Source of the DNA: Synechococcales cyanobacterium bin59.metabat.ball.084
GTDB taxonomy: Bacteria; Cyanobacteriota; Cyanobacteriia; Cyanobacteriales; Chamaesiphonaceae
Assembly (NCBI GenBank): GCA_013297675.1
Contig: JAAFHZ010000003.1
Span: forward strand, 1 to 64,000
Direction of reading: 5' to 3'
DNA: 64,000 bases
Positions 8,701 through 17,700 of this stretch are shown here, piece by piece. The position numbers and the translations under genes were made by a program. A model generated the notes under the pieces. The model was not told the DNA's origin and did no database searches. It saw nothing but the letters and a program-made list of their open reading frames with translations. Positions within the stretch are counted from its first letter, which is position 1, and each line of letters begins with the position of its first letter.

Positions 8701-11700
8701 GCTGAGGTCTCGGGCGGGCTGAAGGGTTTCAATCAACATTTCAAATGGTAGATCTTGATGACTGTAGGCTGCCAATGAAACTTCTTTGACCCGCTCTAGC
8801 AATTCTTTAAAGCTAGGATCGCCAGAAAGGTCAGTGCGTAATACTAAAGTATTGACAAAAAACCCAATTAAGCTCTCAGTCACTTGCTGTTGACGGTTGG
8901 CGATCGGTGAACCTACCAAAATATCTGACTGACCACTATAGCGGTATAGCAACACGTTAAAAGCTGCTAACAGGGTCATAAACAGTGTGCCGCCTACTTG
9001 TTGGCTCAGAGCTTCCAATTTTTGACTGACGGTTGCTGGAATTTGAAAATGATGGGTGGCTCCGTGATCAGTTTGGATGGCTGGTCTGGGTCGATCGGTG
9101 GGCAGGGTGAGTAACGTGGGAGCATCAGCTAGTTGGGTACGCCAGTAATTTAGCTGTCGATCGAGTACGGCTCCTTGTAACCATTGACGTTGCCAGAGGG
9201 CAAAATCTGGATATTGAATGGAGAGATTGGGTAGAGGAGAATATTCGCCAACATAATAGGCATCATAATAAGCCGCAAGTTCTTGAATTAAAACTCCCAT
9301 CGACCAACCATCAGAAATAATATGATGCAAAGTCAGCATCAGGACGTGCTGATCGCGACAGTGAATGAGGGTGGCTCGTAGCAACCAATCTGTCGCTAAG
9401 TTGAAAGGACATTGAGCCGCCGTGGTTGCTAACTGTTGGATCTGAGCTTCTTGTTGGTCGATCGACAAATGACGTAAATCGATACTTGCTAATGACCATG
9501 ATTTATTGGGGTGAACGACTTGGAGTGGTTGATTATCAACTACTACGAAATTAGTACGCAGCGATTCATGACGTTGAACAACACTGGCTAAGGCGTGGTG
9601 TAGAGCCGCTAAGTTGAGCTGTCCTGTCAATCGCACTGCCGTAAACATGTTGTAAGCACTACTCTGCGGCTGTAGCTGATCAAGGAACCACAACCGTTGC
9701 TGGGAAAAGGATAGAGGGATCGAATCAGCCATATCTCTGGGCAGCAGGGGGATTGCATTACTTGGGATAGCTTGTTGTATTGCCTCAGCTAATTGAGCAA
9801 TAGTTGGAGCGGCGAATAGCGTTCGCAAAGGGATAGTTACCGCAAGCTCCTGTTGCAAGCGAGCAATAACTTGAGTGGCCAATAGAGAGTGACCACCTAG
9901 TTCAAAAAAGTTGTCATAAATGCTGAGTTGATCAAAACCTAAAAGACCGCTCCAAATTTTGGCCAAGGATTGCTCGATCGGCGTATGTGGAGACACTATT
10001 TCTCGATTTGATCTGTCTAGGGTCGGAGCAGGAAGCGCCCGGCGATCAATTTTGCCACTGGGGGTGAGGGGAAGTTGTGGTAAGGACATGAGTAATGCTG
10101 GCACCATATACTCGGGCAGACGTGCTTGGAGAAAAGCCCGTAGGTGGTTGTTGTCTATATCACCAACTAGATAAGCAACTAGCTTAGGAGTTGGATCGGT
10201 ATGTAAAACTACGACTGCTTGTTGAACGGTGGGATGTTGGCACAGCAAATTTTCAATTTCGCTTAACTCTACTCGGAATCCTCGAATTTTTATCTGTTCA
10301 TCTAGACGACCAAAGTATTCGATCTGACCATCTGGGAGATAGCGTACCAAGTCTCCAGTGCGATAGAGGCGTTCATGGGGAATAAACGGATGGGTAACAA
10401 AGCGTTCGGCGGTGAGTTTTGGCTGGTGAAGATAGCCTCGGGCTACCCCGGCACCACCAATGTAGAGTTCGCCAAGAATCCCGATCGGGACGGGCTGCTG
10501 CCGACTATCTAGAACATAGGTTTGGACATTGGCCAAGGGCCGACCAATAGGAACTTCGGGACTGGTCAGCGGATGCCCTGAAAGTAAGCAAACCGTGGCT
10601 TCTACCGTTGTTTCGGTCGGGCCATAGGCATTCATTAACAGCGGATATGCTCCAACTTGTGCCTGCCACAGACGAACTTGCTGGGGTAAGACTTTCTCAC
10701 CACCAATAATTACTAATCGGACACTAGGAGGGATGGTGCTGTTTGTCAATTCAGCAGTCAACTGTTGCCAATAGGCAGTGGGCAAGTCTAGCACTGTGAG
10801 TTGGGCGCGATCGCAATGTGCCCAGAACTGTGCCTCTGAATCGATCATCTCTGCTGGACGCAGATATAAAGTAGCACCCTGGGTTAGGGTCGGAAAAATT
10901 TCTTCTACGGACACATCAAAGCTAATCGAAGAAAACTGTAACACTCGATCGAGTGGAGTAATGGAGTAAGCCTGAGTGGCTGCCCAACAAAAATGCACTA
11001 AATTTTGCTGAGTAATCATTACTCCCTTGGGAATACCCGTCGAACCAGAGGTGAAAATAACGTAGGCTAAGTCGGCAGGTGTGAGCGAACTAACAAGGTT
11101 AACAGTACTATGGCTATGAAGCTGCAGGCTGATTTCATCGAGACAAATTATCTGTGCCTCGGTCGCGGGTAAAGTATCTCGCAGCTTGGAAGTGGTGAGA
11201 AGATAAGTAGCCTGACTCGCCACCAACATTTGTTCTAGACGCGCTGATGGATAGGCGGGGTCGAGTGGTAAATAAGCACCACCTGCTTTTAGAATTCCCC
11301 AGAGACTTACTATCAAGTCGATCGAGCGCTCTAAACAAAGACCTACCAGGCTGTCTGCTGTTACCCCCTGTTGTTGTAAGTAATGTGCCAGTTGGTTAGC
11401 ACGGGCATTGAGTTGGTGGTAGGTAAGCTGTTGATCACCACAAATGACCGCAATGGCTTCGGGAGATTGAGCCACTTGTGCCTCAAATAGCTCATGAATA
11501 TAGTGATCGGTGGGATAGTCTGCCTGGGTGTTATTCCAATCTTGAATTAGCTGCTGTTGAGCGACAGGAGTCAGGAGTGACAGCCGATCGATCTCTTGGT
11601 GGGGATTAGCCACAATGCTGACGAGCAGGGTCTGAAAATGCTCAGCCCAACGCTGGATTGTACTGGCATCAAATAAATCGGTATTGTATTCCCAATCAGC

Positions 11701-14700
11701 ATCTAAGCCTGCCTCGGTTTGGACGAGGGTTAAGGTGAGATCAAAAGTAGCGATTGTATTGGCAAGACCCAGCGGCTGGATTTGTAGCTCAGAGGTGATT
11801 GCTAGATCGGTAGTGGGTGCATTTTGCAGTACCAGCATTACCTGAAAAAGTGGCGTATAGCTGAGATCGCGCTCGGGCTGAAGAGCTTCTACCAGCATCT
11901 CGAAGGGCAGATCTTGGTGAGCATAGGCTCCCAGAGAAGTTTCGCGCACTTGGGCAAGCAGATGGACAAAACTGAGATCACCAGAAAGTTTGGTTCGCCA
12001 GACCAGAGTATTCACAAAAAACCCAATTAATCCTTCTAGTTCTTGGCGGTTGCGGTTGGCGATCGGAGAGCCAACTAAAATATCGGTTTGGTTGCTCGAT
12101 CGATAGAGCAAGACATTGAATGCTGCCAACAAGGTCATAAATGGGGTGACTCCCTGCTGTTGGCTTAATTCTACTAATGCACTACTGACTGTTGCTGGAA
12201 TGGCAAAAGAGTAGTGGGCACCGTTACTGGTTTGAATAGCTGGTCGAGGGCGATCGGTAGGGAGTTCAAGACGGCTGGGAGCAGCAGCGAGCTGTTGTTG
12301 CCAGTAATTTAATTGGGTAGTTAGCTCTTCGGCTTGTAGCCATTGTCGCTGCCAGATGGCAAAATCAGCATACTGCACAGGGAGATCTGCTAAAGTAAGC
12401 GGCTGCTTTTGCACAGAAGCCTGATAGATTGTTGCTAATTCATTGGTTAAAATACCCAAAGACCAACCATCGCTGATGATATGGTGCAGGACTATTAGTA
12501 AAATATGATTAGTGGGGCTGCATTTAAGCACAGTCACTCGCCAGAGACTATCAGTAGTTAAATCAAAAGGTTTTGTTGCTAACTCTCCCATGAGATGTTC
12601 GACATCCTGGTCGGTATTACTGGAGTTGGCCGCTGATAAATCGATAACCGACCACTGTTTTGATCGATCGGGATAAACTATTTGCTGGGGTTGGCCAGAG
12701 ATAGTTACAAAATTGGTGCGCAACACCTCATGACGCTGGACTATTTGCTGAAAGCTCTGTTCTAACAAGTCCAGATCTAGATCACCCACTAAGCGCATAG
12801 CGATCGGAATATTGTAAGCAGCACTCTCGGGCTGTAGTTGATCGAGGAACCAGAGCCGTTGTTGGGCAAAAGATAAAGGTAAAAGATCGACCTGTTGGCG
12901 TGCAGTTAGTGGCGGAGCCGCAGTAGGCAATGCCGCCTGAATTACTGTAGATAACTCGGCGATTGTCGGTGCTGTAAACAAGCTGCTCACCGGAATTTCT
13001 ACTGTCCAAGTGGAGCGCACCCGTGAAATAACCTGGGTGGCCTGGAGAGAGTGACCGCCTAAATCAAAAAAGTTATCATGAATACCCAGGCGATCGATGC
13101 CCAAAACTGCTGTCCAAATGGCGGTCAGTAGTTCTTCTCGCTCATTACGGGCAGCGACCAAAGGAGCAGTTGCTAACCGCTGAAAATCGGGTGCGGGTAA
13201 AGCCCGTCGATCAACCTTGCCACTGGGGGTGAGGGGTAAAGCTTTTAAAGTCAGATAGGCGGCAGGCACCATGTATTCTGGCAGTCGTGCTTGTAAAAAG
13301 GAGCGTAGTTCTAAAGGAGATAGCTCATGTTGTGGTGCCGTATAAGCAACTAAACGTCGATCACCAGAGGAGTCAAGGTGCAGAACAACGGCGGCTTGCT
13401 GGATGGCAGGATGCTGGGTGAGCACTGCCGCGATTTCGCCCAGTTCAACCCGAAAACCGCGCATTTTTACTTGGTCATCGATGCGTCCTAGGTAAATAAT
13501 GTCACCATTGGGCAGGCTGCGTGCCAAGTCACCAGTGCGGTAGAGCTTGGCCTGGGGCTGGTGAGGATGGTCAATAAATCGATCGGCAGTGAGTCCTGGT
13601 CGATGTAAATAGCCCTGAGCTAGACAGTCTCCTCCTAGATATAATTCGCCAGGTAAACCGCTGGGCAGGGGTTGAAGTTGCTCATCTAGAATATAGACAG
13701 TGGTATTGGGCAAAGGTTTACCGATCGGAGGGAGGGTTGGCCAGTCATGGGCGGCACCGCTGAGAGTAAAGGCAGTCACCACATGGCTCTCGGAAGGCCC
13801 ATAGTGATTGTGTAAGGTACAGTGGGGGATGTGACTAAAGAACTGCTTAATGGCTGGGGTAATTTGGAGCTGTTCTCCGGCCACAATTACTTCTTGAAGC
13901 TGGGTGGGAATAGTAGGCTGAGCTGATTGGGCTGCGGCTAGTTGCTGGAGGGCGACAACCGGTAAAAAGAGTCGATCGATTTGTTGTTGGTGAATAGTGG
14001 CAAGTAGAGCCAGCGGATCGCGGCGTAAATCTTCGGTAATCAGGACTAGTGTGCCTCCCGCACACCAGGTCGCAAAAATTTCTTGAAAAGATACATCAAA
14101 ACTGATCGGCGAAAATTGCAAGGTGCGACCAACTCCGATATCCCCACTTTGGCGGCACTGCCAATGGATGAGGTTACTGAGGGCGCGGTGGGGCATGGCA
14201 ATGCCCTTGGGCTGCCCCGTCGAACCAGAAGTGTAAATAACATAGCCCAAATGGTTTAAGTCAGTGGTGGGCAGCACAATTGTTGATCGATCGAGCGGTT
14301 GATTTAGATCAACAATTTGCAGGTTGAGATCGGTAAACTGGGGAGCTAACTGAGCCGAGGTAAGTAAGATCGAGACCTCAGCATTAGTCACCATCAAGTG
14401 CAGTCGATCGAGCGGATAACTGGAGTCGAGAGGTAGATAGGCTCCACCGGCTAGCAAAATTGCCAACACTCCAATCACCATACTGGCAGAGCGCTCTGCA
14501 CAAATACCTACCGGTAGATTAGGCTGTACACCTATGCTGATCAGATATTGCGCCAATTGTTCGGCGCGATCGATTAAGCCTTGGTAGGTAAGTTGAAGAT
14601 CGCCATCGATCACGGCGATCGCTTGGGGGGTGAGCTTAGCCTGCTGGCTGACCCAATCTACTACCGTACCGGTAGGGAGAGCGCTGGTGGCCTGTGGCTG

Positions 14701-17700
14701 CATCCAAATTTGTTGTTGTTGGTCATTACTTAAGAGTGCAATATGTGCCACTTGGCGATCAGGCTGAGTAATGAGATTGGTCAGAATTGTTGCAAAATGC
14801 TGAAGCAACTGCTCGATCGTTGCTGTATTGAAGTACTTACTGTCGTAACTTAATTTGAGGGCTAACTGCTCGGCAGGGGCAACCAATAGAGTAAGAGGGT
14901 AATGGGTTTGCTCGCGGCTGTGGATATCGGTGATGGTTAAATCGCCTGGTTGGTCTTGTACCGCAGCTCCGATCGGGTAGTTTTCAAACACTACGATCGA
15001 TTCAAACAGCGATAAACTACGGGGGACATTACTCCACCCCTGAATTTCGACCAGCGAACTATAGGCATATTGCTCGCTTTCTACTTGCTGGTTTTGAATA
15101 GATTTTAACCAGGGTAAAACCGTGAGATCAGGCGAAATAGCAATACGTACTGGCAGAGTATTAATAAATAGACCGACCATGGCTTCTACTCCGGGCAGTG
15201 CCGGGGGCCGACCGGCCACTGTTGCTCCAAATACAACCTCTGCCTCACCGCTATAGCGGGCAAGGAGTAAAGCCCAGGCTCCTTGAATCAAATTATTAAT
15301 GGTGAAGTGATGTGTGCGGGCAAAGGTTTGAAGATTTTGGGTGACTGCCAGATCTAGATATAATGCCTGTTCTTGAAAATCTGTAGCTGTGATGGGAGAG
15401 CGATCGATCTCTGCGGTGATTGGTAGCGGGGTTGGGGCGCTCCAGTCATGTAGTTTTTGTTGCCAAAAAGTTGCAGCCGCTGCTTGGTCTTGTTGTTGCA
15501 ACCAGCTAATATAGTGACGATAAGGCAGCACCGGAGCCAAGTTTGATTGCTGTTCTTGTTCGATGGCACTATAGGTAGCTAGTAGCTCTTGAAAGACTAA
15601 GGGCATCGACCAACCATCCAGCAATAGGTGGTGATGCTGCCATAGCATTTGATGCCGATCATCGGCCATCTGAATCAGAGTTAAGCGTAATAGGGGTGGT
15701 TGGTCGAGCGGGATATCGATCGGCGTGGTTAGCAGAGCTGCTAACTGCTGCTGTTGGGTGGCGGGATCGATCGATCGCCAGTCTAGAACTGTCAGGGGCG
15801 GAGCTACTTGGTGATAGACAATTTGCAGTGGCTGGGCATAGCCAGACCAGAGATAGCCGGTGCGTAAAACAGCATGGCGATCGATCAACTGCTGCCATGC
15901 TTGGCTAAAAGCATTGATCTGCAAGGCTCCATTTAAGGTACAAGTCAACTGCTCAATATAAACGTCGGTATTAGGGGCAGCCAAGCTGTGAAAAAGCATC
16001 CCCTGCTGCATAGGAGATAGAGGATAAATATCGGCAACCTGTCGCCAATCTCCGGCGTGGTGCAAGGCTTGAGCGAGTTCTCGATCGGTTAATTGCGCCA
16101 GCGGAAAATCACTGGGGCTATAGCCGCCAGCGGTGGGCTGTAGGCAGTGGTCGATTAATTGCTGGAGGCGCTCCAGCATATCTGTGGCTAAGCTTTGAAT
16201 GGTGGTGGCCTGATGAAGGGCTTCACTATAAGTCCAGTTGAGATGGAGTTGACCAGCAACCATCAGACAATTGATTTCGATCAAACAAGGACGCTGCCCG
16301 TGGGGGCTGCGATCGACTCCGGCAAATTCTGTGGCAATATCCCACTCGGCGGTAGTTGCTAAAGTTTGATCGAATTGACCAAGATAGTTAAAGCTAATTT
16401 CGGGGGCGATCGTCGCTAGTTGTGCTGTTAGCGCTGGGTCATGATGTAGATAGCGCAGCAGTCCATAGCCAATACCCTGCTGCGGAATTGCTCGCAATTG
16501 TTCTTTGATGGCCAGCAACTGTTGGCCTAAATCTTCACTCGTGGGGAGTTGCAGACAGATGGGAAACATTGTAGTAAACCAGCCCACGGTGCGAGATAAA
16601 TCTACGTCGGCAAACAGATCGGCGCGTCCATGGCCTTCTAAGGTAATTAATGTCTGATGGCCAGTCCATTGCTGCAAGGCTTGAGTGAGAGCAGTGAGTA
16701 GTACATCGTTAACTTGGGTATGATATACCTGAGGCACTACTTGAAGCAGATGGTGAGTGGCCGTGGTGTCCAGCACTTGAGAAATTGTAGCTGTGGTGCC
16801 GCAAGTATTTTGCCCCTGGGGGAAATCTAGTGGTAATGCTCGGTTAGCATGGCTGGCAATTGTTTGCCAATAGGCGATTTCGGGGGTGATAGTTTGAGCA
16901 TAGTTAGTCAGTTTTGCTGCCCAATCTTGCCACGAAGTGGTTTTGGCTGGCAGTTGGATTTTGATACCTGCTGCGCACTGTTGATAGGCAGTCCATAGAT
17001 CGGCTAGCAAAATACGCCAAGAAACACCATCGATCGCCAGGTGATGAATCACAATTTGCAAGCGACCAGAATCTTCTAGTTGAAACAGGTTGGCCAAGAG
17101 GAGTGGGCCAGTGGCCAGATTGATGCTGCGCTGACGAGCATCACCAATTTGAGCAATTTGGCTGGTTTGCGCCTCGACGCTTAACCCCCGTAAATCGTGG
17201 ATTTGCAAGGGTACTGTAGTAGTTTGGGGGGCTTGGCTCTGCTGCCGATCGCCTGGGGTGTAGCAAAGACGCAGGGCATCATGATGATGCAGCAAAGCCT
17301 GAAGCACTTGTTGGAGTAAATCGACCTGGAGATCGGCTGGAACCTTCAACAGTATTGATTGGTTGAAGTGGTGTGGTTTTGGCAAATTTTCTTGCCAAAA
17401 CCACTGTTGAATAGGAGTCGGTGCTACGAAGCCAGTCACCTCGCCCTGGGGAGCGGTGTTAATAGTTGCAGTTTGAATGTAAGGGGCTAACTCGCCGATC
17501 GATTGGTGGCTAAATAGCAACTTGGGGGTAAGCTGAAGTCCAACGGCTTGTGCCCGCGCTACAATTTGCAAACTCAGGATGGAATCTCCACCCAGAGCGA
17601 AGAAATTATCATGAATACCGATTTGCTCGACGTTTAAAAGACTACTCCAGATTTCGGCTAAAGTCTGTTCGATCGGGGTATGAGGTGCAACAAAATCATT

